DNA of 41,166 bases from Bacteroidota bacterium. GTDB lineage: Bacteria > Bacteroidota > Bacteroidia > Chitinophagales > Chitinophagaceae. Where the stretch lies: positions 1-41,166 of the forward strand of contig JAKQJH010000238.1 in NCBI GenBank assembly GCA_029561255.1. The letters run 5' to 3'. The stretch's first letter is position 1. Each line of letters begins with the position of its first letter. Position numbers and translations under genes: made by a program. This document shows, one piece after another, positions 1-8,299 of the stretch. Under the pieces are notes generated by a model that saw only the letters and a list, made by a program, of their open reading frames with translations, did no database searches and was not told the origin of the DNA.

Positions 1-56
1 AAACTCACCAAAATGCAACAGATTGCCTGAGCCTTTCTTTCCGTTCATCTCTTTCC

Positions 57-64
57 TACATTTG
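57..64 (+). promoter_or_regulatory. Bacteroidota -7 promoter box
   Basis: TACATTTG matches the Bacteroidota sigma-ABfr -7 consensus TAnnTTTG exactly. It ends only four bases before the ATG at 69, so a transcript started from it would be leaderless or nearly so. No clear TTTG -33 element is seen at the usual 19-21 nt spacing. Confidence 0.55.
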
Positions 65-68
65 CAGC

Positions 69-1235
69 ATGCAACTGATTGAAGTCAACTCGCCTAAACT
101 GGCCAATGAATTCATACTGGTCAATGTGGAAATCAATAAGCACGTGCCCGCCTATATCCGGCCACTGGACAAGGATATCCATGATATCTTTGACCCGAAG
201 AAAAACAAGGCCTACCGTTTCGGGGAAACAAACCGGTGGATCCTGAAAGATGATAACGGAAAACTGATCGGGCGGATCGCGGCCTATGTCAACAAAAAAT
301 ACCGGACCAAGGGGGATGAGTTCCCGGTGGGCGGGATTGGTTTTTTTGACAGCATCGACAATCAGCAAGCTGCCGATATGTTGTTTGATGTGGCCAAACA
401 CTGGCTGATGCAAAAGGGGATGGAAGCGATGGATGGCCCGATCAATTTCGGGGAAAGGGATCGCTGGTGGGGACTGATCGTGGAAGGATTTCATTCAACT
501 CCCTATGGCATGAATTATAATCAGCCCTATTATCAAAAGTTATTTGAACAGTACGGGTTCCAGTGTTTTTTTAACCAGTATTGTTATGGACTGGATCCCA
601 GAAAAGAAGTGAGTCCGAAAATCATTGAGCGCCACGCCATGCTGTCCAAAGATCCGGGGTATAAAGCCAGGCATATCAAAAAAAATCAGCTGGAGAAATT
701 TGCCGGTGATTTTGCCACCATCTATAATAAAGCCTGGGCCGGACATGGCGGGATGAAAGAACTGAAAAAGGAACAGGTACTGGCCCTTTTTAAAAAAATG
801 AAACCGGTCATGGATGAAAAAATTGTCTGGTTTGTTTATTACAATGAAGCCCCCATTGCCCTGTTTGTGAATATTCCTGATCTTAACCAGTGGTTCAAGT
901 ACCTGAATGGGAAATTTGACTGGTGGCATAAACTGAAATTCCTCTGGTACAAGCTGACCAAAAAAAATACCCGGTTCAGCGGACTCGCGTTTGGTATTGT
1001 ACCTGAATTCCAGGGTACCGGGGTGGATGCTTTTATGATCAATGAAGCCAAATTTGTGGTACAACCCCAGACCGATTATGAAGAATATGAATTGCTCTGG
1101 ATCGGTGATTTTAATCCCAAAATGATCAATGTGGCGGAGAACTTCGGGGATACGTATAAATCAAGACACCTGATTACTTACCGCTATATTTTTGACCGGA
1201 CCCGGGAGTTTAAGCGCCATCCGATCCTGAATTAA
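69..1235 (+). CDS. GNAT-like acyltransferase-fold protein
   Basis: This encodes a 388-residue cytosolic protein with no signal peptide or membrane segment. It resembles long GNAT-superfamily proteins common in Bacteroidota. The first part contains an acetyltransferase-like strand pattern (WILKDDNGKLIGRIAAYVN), and a second GNAT-like half ends near residue 340 (FSGLAFGIVPEFQGTGVDA, which resembles an acetyl-CoA pyrophosphate-loop region). No substrate can be named. The ATG follows a TACATTTG promoter box by four bases, which supports this start. It lies 63 bases upstream of dnaX on the same strand, and dnaX has its own weak -7-like sequence, so co-transcription is possible but not required. 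Family assignment is moderately sure; function is unknown. Confidence 0.75.
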   Translation: MQLIEVNSPKLANEFILVNVEINKHVPAYIRPLDKDIHDIFDPKKNKAYRFGETNRWILKDDNGKLIGRIAAYVNKKYRTKGDEFPVGGIGFFDSIDNQQAADMLFDVAKHWLMQKGMEAMDGPINFGERDRWWGLIVEGFHSTPYGMNYNQPYYQKLFEQYGFQCFFNQYCYGLDPRKEVSPKIIERHAMLSKDPGYKARHIKKNQLEKFAGDFATIYNKAWAGHGGMKELKKEQVLALFKKMKPVMDEKIVWFVYYNEAPIALFVNIPDLNQWFKYLNGKFDWWHKLKFLWYKLTKKNTRFSGLAFGIVPEFQGTGVDAFMINEAKFVVQPQTDYEEYELLWIGDFNPKMINVAENFGDTYKSRHLITYRYIFDRTREFKRHPILN

Positions 1236-1298
1236 ACTTATACACAGGTTCCGGTAATATTAGCCCGCAATCTGCCTGTTCCTTAAATTGCAGCCGGT

Positions 1299-3098
1299 AT
1301 GGATAAATTTATCGTTTCGGCCCGGAAGTACAGGCCCCAGACATTTGATACAGTGGTGGGACAATCGCATATCACCACTACGCTGAGAAATGCCATTAAA
1401 AATCAGCAGCTGGCACATGCGTTCCTTTTCTGCGGTCCGCGCGGAGTAGGTAAGACCACCTGTGCCCGTATCCTGGCCAAGACCATCAACTGTGAACATC
1501 CTACCAAAGAGGGCGAGGCCTGCGATAAGTGCCAGAGTTGTACTTCGTTTAATGACGGGGCTTCCATGAATTATTTTGAGCTGGATGCCGCATCCAACAA
1601 CTCGGTGGACAATATCCGGGACCTGGTGGACCAGGTGCGTTTTGTACCACAGACCGGCAAGTATAAAGTATATGTGATTGATGAGGTACACATGCTCAGT
1701 TCCTCGGCCTTTAATGCTTTCCTGAAAACCCTGGAAGAGCCTCCCCCCTATGCCATTTTTATTCTGGCTACTACCGAGAAACATAAGATACTGCCAACCA
1801 TCCTGAGCCGTTGCCAGATTTTTGATTTCAAACGGATCACTACCAATGATACCGTGCAGCACCTCGAAGAAATTTGTGTGAAGGAGGAAATCACCGCAGA
1901 AAAAGCGGCACTGCAGATCATAGCACAAAAGAGTGAAGGATGTATGCGGGATGCCCTGAGTATCCTGGATAAAATTGTCAGTTTTACCAATGGCGAACTG
2001 AATTATACCAATACACTCGAGCACCTGAATATCCTGGATGCGGATTATTATTTCCGGATCCTGGAGTACATGCAGGGTCAGGATCTGGCCTCCGCCATGC
2101 TGATCTATGATGATATCAACCGGAAAGGATTTGAAGGCGACCTGGTATTGAACGGTCTGGCAGAATTTATGCGGAACCTCCTGGTATGTAAAGATGAAAA
2201 AGCGGCGATGTTGCTGGAAGCTGTGGAAAGTTTTAAAAGCCGATACCTCGAAACTGCCCGAAAAGTAAATGCGGGACTGCTGGTCAGTGCCCTGAATATC
2301 CTGAATGAAGCGGAGATTAATTACAAATCTGCCCGGAATAAACGGCTGCATGTGGAACTGACCCTGATCAAACTCTGTTATCTCCAGCAAGCGCTTGACC
2401 TTACCACCGATGCAGGAAGCAGCGGTAAAAAAAAAATAACTGAATCCGCGCTTGCCTTTCGAACCCGGCCCATCCGCCAAATGGCACTGAAAACCCCGGT
2501 CGTTGAGAGTGCCCCCCCGGCGCCAGTCACAACACCCGCCAGCGGCGCCAAACTGATTATTGAGACGCCAGCTCCCCGGGCCACTGAACCTGCAGTAACA
2601 GCTTATATCCCTGAAAAAAAAGTCACGGAAGCCACTAAGACAGGTAATAAACTGTCTGCCTTAGATAAAATCAGGAAACAATACACCGGCAATGGCAATA
2701 ATGCCCATGAAAAGGCCATTATCGCCCTGGAAATGGAGACGCTCCAACAAGCCTGGGAAGAGTATATAGTACGACTGAAAGCGGACCGCAATCCGGCTGC
2801 GCAACCCTTTTCACTGGCCCTTTTACGAATCAGGGATGCTAATTCCTTTGAAGCCATTACTGCCAATAATATTGAACAAAAATTCATTGAAGCTGAGCGG
2901 AATGCCTTGTTCCACTTTCTTCAGCAACGACTACAGAATAAATTGCTGCAATTTACCGTAACGGTGGAGGATAAGAATGATGACCGGGCCCCGGTAGAAG
3001 TTACCCTCACTTCCAAAGAGCAGTTTATGAAAATGGCCGAACAATACCCGGTTATATGGGATCTGAAAGAAAGATTAAAGCTGGAACTGGACTATTGA
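1299..3098 (+). CDS. dnaX: DNA polymerase III subunit gamma/tau
   Basis: The clamp-loader ATPase of the replicative polymerase, 599 residues. It opens with the typical ARKYRPQTFDTVVGQ box. Walker A GPRGVGKT is at residues 46-53. A four-cysteine zinc module follows (CEHP...CDKCQSC). A DEVHM Walker B and the SRC sensor motif (LSRCQIFDF) are present. The AAA+ and collar domains run to about residue 370. An Ala/Pro/Thr-rich linker and a C-terminal tau-like domain make up the rest, so the full frame encodes the tau form. An A10 run at codons 377-380 lies exactly at the boundary where gamma would end, and both shifted frames stop at once (see the separate entry). The gene is monocistronic or loosely linked to the GNAT gene upstream and the E2 gene downstream. 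Identity is certain. Confidence 0.97.
   Translation: MDKFIVSARKYRPQTFDTVVGQSHITTTLRNAIKNQQLAHAFLFCGPRGVGKTTCARILAKTINCEHPTKEGEACDKCQSCTSFNDGASMNYFELDAASNNSVDNIRDLVDQVRFVPQTGKYKVYVIDEVHMLSSSAFNAFLKTLEEPPPYAIFILATTEKHKILPTILSRCQIFDFKRITTNDTVQHLEEICVKEEITAEKAALQIIAQKSEGCMRDALSILDKIVSFTNGELNYTNTLEHLNILDADYYFRILEYMQGQDLASAMLIYDDINRKGFEGDLVLNGLAEFMRNLLVCKDEKAAMLLEAVESFKSRYLETARKVNAGLLVSALNILNEAEINYKSARNKRLHVELTLIKLCYLQQALDLTTDAGSSGKKKITESALAFRTRPIRQMALKTPVVESAPPAPVTTPASGAKLIIETPAPRATEPAVTAYIPEKKVTEATKTGNKLSALDKIRKQYTGNGNNAHEKAIIALEMETLQQAWEEYIVRLKADRNPAAQPFSLALLRIRDANSFEAITANNIEQKFIEAERNALFHFLQQRLQNKLLQFTVTVEDKNDDRAPVEVTLTSKEQFMKMAEQYPVIWDLKERLKLELDY
2427..2443 (+). promoter_or_regulatory. Candidate dnaX slippage/frameshift site
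   Basis: Ten consecutive A residues (2427-2436) lie in the dnaX linker. In the zero frame they read Lys-Lys-Lys-Ile. A shift of -1, or insertion of one A in the mRNA, gives AAT AAC TGA, with the stop at 2441-2443. A shift of +1, or loss of one A, gives TAA at 2437-2439. Either event would yield a protein of about 379-381 residues, matching a gamma subunit. Programmed ribosomal frameshifting (E. coli) and transcriptional slippage on A9 (Thermus thermophilus) at the equivalent place in dnaX are established. Its use here is inferred. Confidence 0.7.
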
Positions 3099-3165
3099 GT
3101 GAAACCGCCGTACGGGATGCCACATTCACTATTTTACCTTAATTTCGGCCAAAATTTAACGGTAC

Positions 3166-4821
3166 ATGGCTGAAGTGATATTAATGCCCCGCCTGAGCGA
3201 TACAATGACAGAAGGTGTGATCGCCGCCTGGCATAAAAAAGTGGGAGATCCTGTAAAGAAAGGGGATCTGCTGGCCGAAGTGGAAACGGACAAGGCCACA
3301 ATGGAACTGGAGAGCTATAAAGATGGGGTACTCCTGCATATCGGCACAGAAAAGGGCGGAAAACTCCAGGTAAATGACTTGCTGGCCATTATTGGTACAG
3401 CCGGGGAAGATATTTCTGGTCTGATGGGAGCCGCCTCAGCTGCTCCTGCCACCAATGCCCCTGTTGCGGCGCCCGAAGCTCCGGCGGCAACTGCACCTTC
3501 GGCTACAGCCGCGTCTTCGCTTGATATTTCCAAAATGGATGAAGTGGTTTTAATGCCCCGTCTGAGTGATACGATGGAAGCAGGCGTTATTGCTTCCTGG
3601 AATAAAAAAGTAGGCGATACGGTAAAGAAAGGCGAAGTACTGGCTGAAATAGAAACAGATAAAGCCACCATGGAACTGGAGAGTTATAAAAACGGAACCC
3701 TGTTATATGTCGGCGCAGAGAAAGGCGAAAAAATTCTGGTGAACGGGCTATTATGTGTTATTGGAGAAAAAGGGAAGGTGGATGTAGACGCCATTATTGC
3801 GGCCAGTAAAGCTGGGGTTACAACCGCAACGGCTCCTCCTCCTGCATCAACCCCTGCAGTTGCGGCTCCTGCTCCTGTGGCTGCAACGGCTGTTCAAACA
3901 GCGCCGGTAACCACAACAACGGCAATAACTGAAAATGGACGCGTCAAAGCTTCTCCCCTGGCCAAGAAAATTGCCCAGGAAAAAGGCGTGGATCTTCGTT
4001 TACTCCAGGGAAGCGGAGATGGCGGACGTATTGTAAAAGCGGATATTGATAACTATAAGCCAGGAACGGCCCCCGCTGCGGCAGCAGCTGTTGCCCCTGT
4101 GGCAGCGGCAACTGTGGCAGTATTTGCCGGCAGCACCGAAGAAGGATACACGGATCTGCCCAATTCCCAGATCCGCAATGTGATTGCCCGCCGGTTGGGT
4201 GAAAGTAAATTCAGTGCGCCGCATTTCTATCTGACGATGGAAATTAACATGGACAATGCGATGGCGGCGCGTACACAACTCAACGAGATCAGTCCTGCCA
4301 AGATCAGTTTCAATGATTTGGTGGTAAAAGCTGTCGGACTGGCCCTTCGCCAGCATCCGGCGATCAATGCTTCCTGGATGGGTGATAAAATCCGCCGGTA
4401 CAAGCATATTCATATTGGTATAGCCGTGGCTATTGAGGATGGACTGATTGTGCCGGTGATTCGTTTTGCCGATCAGAAAACTTTACCACAAATCGCCGCT
4501 GAAAGCAAAGAACTTGCCGGTAAAGCCAAGAATAAAAAATTACAACCCAACGAATTCGCAGGAAATACATTTACCATTTCCAACCTGGGTATGATGGATA
4601 TTGATGAATTTACAGCGATTATCAATCCACCGGACAGTGCCATCATGGCCGTTGGCCGAATCAAGGAAACGGTGGTAAGGAAAGGCGATGGTTTTGGTGT
4701 AAGCAACTTTATGAAAGTAACGCTCAGTTGCGATCACCGCAGTGTGGATGGAGCTTCAGGGGCTGCCTTCCTCCAGACATTTAAAAAGTACCTGGAGAAT
4801 CCGATTACGATGTTGCTCTGA
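3166..4821 (+). CDS. pdhC: Pyruvate dehydrogenase E2, dihydrolipoamide acetyltransferase
   Basis: The acetyl-transferring core of the pyruvate dehydrogenase complex (acetyl-dihydrolipoamide to acetyl-CoA), 551 residues. Two lipoyl domains are visible in tandem (residues 1-80 and 124-200), each with the ETDKATMEL lipoylation loop (Lys43 and Lys166). Ala/Pro/Thr-rich swinging linkers separate the domains. A peripheral-subunit-binding domain lies near 258-296 (VKASPLAKKIAQEKGVDL). The catalytic domain runs from about 325 to the end and carries the active-site DHRSVDG (His524, Asp528). Pyruvate specificity rather than 2-oxoglutarate is inferred from the two lipoyl domains and the overall likeness to Bacteroidota PDH E2. 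The E1 genes are not in the window. A rho-independent terminator follows 29 bases after the stop. Confidence 0.93.
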   Translation: MAEVILMPRLSDTMTEGVIAAWHKKVGDPVKKGDLLAEVETDKATMELESYKDGVLLHIGTEKGGKLQVNDLLAIIGTAGEDISGLMGAASAAPATNAPVAAPEAPAATAPSATAASSLDISKMDEVVLMPRLSDTMEAGVIASWNKKVGDTVKKGEVLAEIETDKATMELESYKNGTLLYVGAEKGEKILVNGLLCVIGEKGKVDVDAIIAASKAGVTTATAPPPASTPAVAAPAPVAATAVQTAPVTTTTAITENGRVKASPLAKKIAQEKGVDLRLLQGSGDGGRIVKADIDNYKPGTAPAAAAAVAPVAAATVAVFAGSTEEGYTDLPNSQIRNVIARRLGESKFSAPHFYLTMEINMDNAMAARTQLNEISPAKISFNDLVVKAVGLALRQHPAINASWMGDKIRRYKHIHIGIAVAIEDGLIVPVIRFADQKTLPQIAAESKELAGKAKNKKLQPNEFAGNTFTISNLGMMDIDEFTAIINPPDSAIMAVGRIKETVVRKGDGFGVSNFMKVTLSCDHRSVDGASGAAFLQTFKKYLENPITMLL

Positions 4822-4850
4822 GTAGGAAAAGAGCTGAATATTATTTATCA

Positions 4851-4879
4851 GGGTAAGTCATTCAGGCTTACCCTTTTTT
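4851..4879 (+). terminator. Rho-independent terminator after the E2 gene
   Basis: A perfect 7-bp stem, GGGTAAG (4851-4857) with CTTACCC (4867-4873), has a 9-nt loop and is followed directly by six T residues. It sits 29 bases after the stop of the E2 gene and closes the first transcription block. Confidence 0.88.
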
Positions 4880-5045
4880 ATGCCCTTGAATGTTATTGCA
4901 CTTCCCGATTTTTGCAAACTCATCCTTTTCCGGAAAAATGGCAGTATAATTGCCCTTGAATAGAGTCACTTAGAGTCAATAGGGGGAATGCCTTAAATGA
5001 GAAAATCCCGCATTGTAACTCATGATTTTATAAATAAAACCATTT

Positions 5046-5053
5046 TACCTTTC
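5046..5053 (+). promoter_or_regulatory. Near-consensus -7 box for the small membrane gene
   Basis: TACCTTTC differs from TAnnTTTG only at the last base. It ends 14 bases before the ATG at 5068. The 188 bases between the terminator and this ATG hold no other gene. They do contain two direct copies of GCCCTTGAAT (near 4882 and 4953) and a doubled AGAGTCA (near 4964 and 4973), of unknown meaning. Confidence 0.4.
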
Positions 5054-5067
5054 CTTAAAATCATACT

Positions 5068-5292
5068 ATGGCTGAAAAGGATGAGTCTGGTTTTTCCTGG
5101 CTGAGCCTGTTTTTGGTAACCGGCTTTTCAGGACTGGGGTTTGATCTGATCATCAAACTGCTGGATGGTTATCATTCACCCATTTTGCTTTGGATTGGAA
5201 TTATTGCTCTTTCACTCGGCCTGCTCAACTTCCTGATTAGCTTGATTGCCCGCAAAGCATCAAACAAAAAAGAATCAAGATTGGGTGATTAG
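5068..5292 (+). CDS. Small two-TM membrane protein
   Basis: A 74-residue protein with a polar N-terminus (MAEKDES), two hydrophobic segments (about residues 11-31 and 37-60) and a Lys/Arg-rich C-terminal tail (ARKASNKKESRLGD). This predicts a hairpin inner-membrane protein with both ends in the cytoplasm. I do not recognise the family. It has a near-consensus promoter box upstream and is preceded by the terminator of the E2 gene, so it is probably its own transcription unit. It ends three bases before the convergent metallophosphoesterase gene. The length, clean start and membrane pattern suggest a real gene. Confidence 0.65.
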   Translation: MAEKDESGFSWLSLFLVTGFSGLGFDLIIKLLDGYHSPILLWIGIIALSLGLLNFLISLIARKASNKKESRLGD

Positions 5293-5295
5293 CCT

Positions 5296-7143
5296 TTATT
5301 TCCCCGACTCCAATAATACCAGTTTCCCATCCATCGTACTGACCAGCAGATGGGTGGCATCCACCACCTGCACGGTGTTCACCATTGAATTATCAATCTT
5401 ATAGCGCCAGTTAACCCGTTTGTTTTTTGGATCAATGGAAAACACCTGTCCGCTTCTTGTCCCAAAAAACACCTGGCCTTCTTTTTCAATCAGCATGGAT
5501 GGCGCGTGTTCATATCCAAATCCGGCGTGCATTTTCCAGGCGGCGGATTGTTTTTCCCGGCTGGCCGGATAGGCAACAATGGAATCCTGCATGCTTTTTC
5601 CATATATCCATTTACCATCAGCGGATATGCCGATCGATTCCCGAACCCCGCCATCATTGTTTCGCCAGAGGGTGTTACCGCTAGTCAGGTCAATGGCGGT
5701 AATAAAGCGATCAGGTGCCATGATATAAACCACGCCGTCTGCCGCAACCGGTATACAAGAGGCGGGAGAATAATTCCGCACTGATGATCCGTTATTCCAT
5801 TTCCAGAGCAGTTGTCCGGTTGCACTGGATACCGCATAAAGATGCCGGTCCCATGCACCGAATACCAGTTTACCCGCTACTAATAATGGTTTACTGACCA
5901 CCGGTCCCTGCAAGCCATCAAAATCCCAGATCAGCTTGCCATCTGAAACACGGATGGCGCGGTAATGATGATCGCTCCCCCCGATAAAAACAGTATCCCC
6001 GTTGGTCAGGGGTGCACCCAGCACGGCCGCATTTGTTTTATAGGTCCATTGCAGTTTTCCATTCCGGGCATCCAGACAATAGATGGTACTATCCGCCGAG
6101 CCCAGGACTACCCGGTTACCCGCAACGGCCGGTGAGGAAAAAACAGCCCCGTCAGCATGGAATGCCCATTTCTTTTTCCCGTTGGAATAATCATATCCGT
6201 TGATGCGGCCCAGCTGATTACCCACAATGACCCGGTCTTTTGCCAAAGCCGGTGTGGAAATAATATTGGCTTCATCTGAAACAGACCAGCTAACCGTAAC
6301 CCGTGATTCTTTTTTTGTAACGGTATATTCAGGACGTTTAAAAGTTTTGCCCTTTTGATAATGATGCGTACTCAGTGCCACAGAAGTCCAGTGCTTTTCT
6401 TTTCCGGTTACAGGTTTTCTTTCCGTAAAAATGAGTGAATCGTTGCGCCATTCCACCAGGTTATAACCACCTTCAGTGGCTTTGGCCCGCAGATTGGAGC
6501 GTCCCATCACTCCAGGTATATCTTCAAAGTTCATGGCTTTATTGGCATGCCCGTGGCCGCATAAAATAACCTGGGTATTGTACTGACGTAACCGGTCAGT
6601 GATTTCGTACCAGTTGTCCAGTCCTTCATCAATGGGGTAATGGTTCAGGAATACCAGTGGCTGTCCGGGTTTCAGTTGCCGGAGTTCCTGGTCCAGCCAG
6701 TTCACGGCGTCGCGTGGTACATGCCCGTCACTCATCCGAACATAGGGCCCTGATGCGCATCCGATAAACCGGATGCCATTGTATTCAAAACTGAATTTAT
6801 CAGATCCGAAAACCGTTTTAAACATATCGCCCCCGCTTTCACTCCAGCCCGTATCATGATTGCCTGGGATGATGTACCATTTCAGTCCAAGACTGTCCAG
6901 AATCTGACGGGCCAGTTTCAGTTCATCATTGGTTCCCATTTCGGTGATATCACCTGTCAGCACCACAAAAGCAATATCTTCCTGCGCATTGATATCGCGG
7001 ATGCTGCGGCGAAGGTCTTCCTCTGCGGATCCGTTGGGTGAACCGATATGGGTATCGGATATAAAGGCAAACCGGAATACCCGTTGCTGGGCATAGCCGG
7101 AAAAAGAAATAATAAATAAGAATAATACCAGGAGCTGCTTCAT
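5296..7143 (-). CDS. Secreted metallophosphoesterase fused to a PQQ-like beta-propeller
   Basis: A 615-residue exported protein. I place the start at the ATG at 7143, because it opens a clean signal peptide (MKQLLVLFLFIISFSGYAQ); the longer frame would need a TTG start. Residues 22-260 are a calcineurin-like phosphoesterase with the full metal set: DTH (Asp30, His32), GD (Asp65), GNHD (94-97), NHYP and GHGH. Residues from about 300 to the end are repeated PQQ-type propeller blades, for example GSADSTIYCLDARNGKLQW. The PQQ-type repeats probably form a binding or scaffold surface rather than a quinoprotein enzyme, since no dehydrogenase residues are evident. The substrate is unknown. It is divergent from the MarR-type gene and shares an upstream dyad with it. 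It converges with the small membrane gene. Confidence 0.85.
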   Translation of the reverse strand: MKQLLVLFLFIISFSGYAQQRVFRFAFISDTHIGSPNGSAEEDLRRSIRDINAQEDIAFVVLTGDITEMGTNDELKLARQILDSLGLKWYIIPGNHDTGWSESGGDMFKTVFGSDKFSFEYNGIRFIGCASGPYVRMSDGHVPRDAVNWLDQELRQLKPGQPLVFLNHYPIDEGLDNWYEITDRLRQYNTQVILCGHGHANKAMNFEDIPGVMGRSNLRAKATEGGYNLVEWRNDSLIFTERKPVTGKEKHWTSVALSTHHYQKGKTFKRPEYTVTKKESRVTVSWSVSDEANIISTPALAKDRVIVGNQLGRINGYDYSNGKKKWAFHADGAVFSSPAVAGNRVVLGSADSTIYCLDARNGKLQWTYKTNAAVLGAPLTNGDTVFIGGSDHHYRAIRVSDGKLIWDFDGLQGPVVSKPLLVAGKLVFGAWDRHLYAVSSATGQLLWKWNNGSSVRNYSPASCIPVAADGVVYIMAPDRFITAIDLTSGNTLWRNNDGGVRESIGISADGKWIYGKSMQDSIVAYPASREKQSAAWKMHAGFGYEHAPSMLIEKEGQVFFGTRSGQVFSIDPKNKRVNWRYKIDNSMVNTVQVVDATHLLVSTMDGKLVLLESGK

Positions 7144-7177
7144 CAGCCAATTTACCAAATTCCATATCCGGGACAAT

Positions 7178-7185
7178 CAAAAATA
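7178..7185 (-). promoter_or_regulatory. -7 box of the metallophosphoesterase gene
   Basis: Read on the minus strand this is TATTTTTG, a perfect TAnnTTTG. It lies 34 bases upstream of the chosen ATG at 7143, giving a leader of about 25-30 nt. A start further upstream would fall inside or beside the box, which supports the shorter frame. Confidence 0.5.
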
Positions 7186-7197
7186 TATTTTCAATAA

Positions 7198-7215
7198 TTT
7201 TTGAAATTTCGAAAA
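7198..7215. promoter_or_regulatory. Candidate operator between divergent promoters
   Basis: TTTTTGAAATTTCGAAAA is an 18-bp dyad in which 16 of 18 positions are symmetric. It covers the -33 TTTG of the MarR-type gene and lies just upstream of the -7 box of the divergent metallophosphoesterase gene. A MarR/GbsR dimer binding here could repress both. This is inference from position and symmetry; AT-rich dyads can arise by chance. Confidence 0.45.
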
Positions 7216-7230
7216 CAGCCTGTAATTTTG
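7200..7230 (+). promoter_or_regulatory. Complete Bacteroidota promoter of the MarR-type gene
   Basis: TTTG (7200-7203), a 19-nt spacer and TAATTTTG (7223-7230) match the Bacteroidota -33/-7 arrangement exactly. The ATG follows four bases after the -7 box, so the mRNA is probably leaderless. Confidence 0.7.
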
Positions 7231-7234
7231 CTAT

Positions 7235-7741
7235 ATGAAACTTACGGAAGCCAAACAACAATTCATCAGCAGCTGGGGAGCCTTTGGTACTCATTGGGGA
7301 ATCAACCGTACCATGGCGCAGATTCATGCCTTATTACTGGTGAGTCCGGAACCCCTCACCCAGGATGATATTATGGAGGAACTCAATATCAGCCGGGGTA
7401 ATACCAATATGAATATCCGGGAACTGATCAATTGGGGACTGGTGGAACGGGTCTTGATATCCGGCGAACGGAAGGAATTTTTTTCGGCGGAGAAAGACAT
7501 CTGGAAAGTGGTGAAGCAGATTGTGAAGGAACGGAAGAAAAGAGAACTGGAACCTATGCTGCAGTTGCTCGATAAACTCGAAGCAGTGGAAGGCGATAAA
7601 AAAGATAAAGAGGTGAAGACCTTTGTAGATACCATCAGTGGCATTAAAAAACTTGGCAAGCAGGCCGACAAAACCCTGGACACGATGATCCGGGCAGAAG
7701 AGAGCTGGTTTGTAGGTGCCCTGATGAAAGTATTTAAGTAG
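7235..7741 (+). CDS. MarR/GbsR-type winged-helix transcriptional regulator
   Basis: A 168-residue cytosolic DNA-binding protein. A winged helix-turn-helix occupies about residues 20-90 (the recognition region reads DDIMEELNISRGNTNMNIRELI). A charged helical dimerisation region follows (KERKKRELEPMLQLLDKLEAVE). It matches the GbsR/MarR branch found widely in Bacteroidota, whose members often act near membrane or osmolyte genes; the effector here is unknown. It has a full TTTG-N19-TAATTTTG promoter and an AT-rich dyad over its -33 region, so autoregulation is plausible. It is divergent from the metallophosphoesterase gene and ends at a strong terminator. Confidence 0.85.
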   Translation: MKLTEAKQQFISSWGAFGTHWGINRTMAQIHALLLVSPEPLTQDDIMEELNISRGNTNMNIRELINWGLVERVLISGERKEFFSAEKDIWKVVKQIVKERKKRELEPMLQLLDKLEAVEGDKKDKEVKTFVDTISGIKKLGKQADKTLDTMIRAEESWFVGALMKVFK

Positions 7742-7758
7742 TGTATCTGTTTTGTTTG

Positions 7759-7786
7759 GAAAAGCCGGTTTGTCCGGCTTTTCTTT
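7759..7786 (+). terminator. Rho-independent terminator after the MarR-type gene
   Basis: The stem GAAAAGCCGG (7759-7768) pairs perfectly with CCGGCTTTTC (7774-7783) across a 5-nt loop. A short T-rich stretch follows. It lies 17 bases after the stop codon. Confidence 0.8.
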
Positions 7787-7831
7787 CATCCAATATTTTC
7801 ATTATTTTCTGAAATTACAAATAGATTAAAT

Positions 7832-8230
7832 ATGAAATATTTTAAACTCACGGACCTGATCACCCAGACCACCCTGATGCTGACCAGTCTGGTGTTGCTT
7901 TGCTTTGACCAGGCGAAGGAAAATGCGTTTGTGTTGTTTTATTTTATACTGGGTGGCTGGCAATTTCTCAGTTTTACCATACACCAGTTTGCCACAAGCG
8001 AAAGCTGGTATCACCGGAAGCACCGGCTGTTCTATGGGAAAACAATCGGCCTGACATTTGCCGGTTTTATCGGATTACTGCTTTTAACTTTCTTCCAGGT
8101 ACCGTTCCTGTTCTACTATTTGTGGGCAGCCTTGTTTATCACTCCTTTGTATGCGCTTGGCTACCTGATCATCAGTTACCGTGAATTACAGACCATCCAG
8201 CGCAAAGAACTCATCCATTTAAAAAACTGA
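7832..8230 (+). CDS. Four-TM integral membrane protein
   Basis: A 132-residue protein with four likely membrane helices, at about residues 10-26, 31-48, 68-86 and 90-112, and a short charged C-terminal tail (QTIQRKELIHLKN). A loop rich in His, Tyr and Arg lies between helices 2 and 3 (WYHRKHRLFYGK). I do not recognise a named family. It follows the terminator of the MarR-type gene, so it is not obviously in that operon. The CoA-binding gene begins 69 bases downstream. The membrane topology is clear; the function is not. Confidence 0.7.
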   Translation: MKYFKLTDLITQTTLMLTSLVLLCFDQAKENAFVLFYFILGGWQFLSFTIHQFATSESWYHRKHRLFYGKTIGLTFAGFIGLLLLTFFQVPFLFYYLWAALFITPLYALGYLIISYRELQTIQRKELIHLKN

Positions 8231-8287
8231 CCGGCGACTCCTTCAGACAGCGAAAGGAAACTTCGCCCCGGTTTAAACTACTCTTTG

Positions 8288-8295
8288 TAGCTTTA
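8288..8295 (+). promoter_or_regulatory. Near-consensus -7 box of the CoA-binding gene
   Basis: TAGCTTTA matches TAnnTTTG except at the last base and ends four bases before the ATG at 8300. This is the same box-to-ATG spacing as several other genes in the window. Confidence 0.4.
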
Positions 8296-8299
8296 CCCT

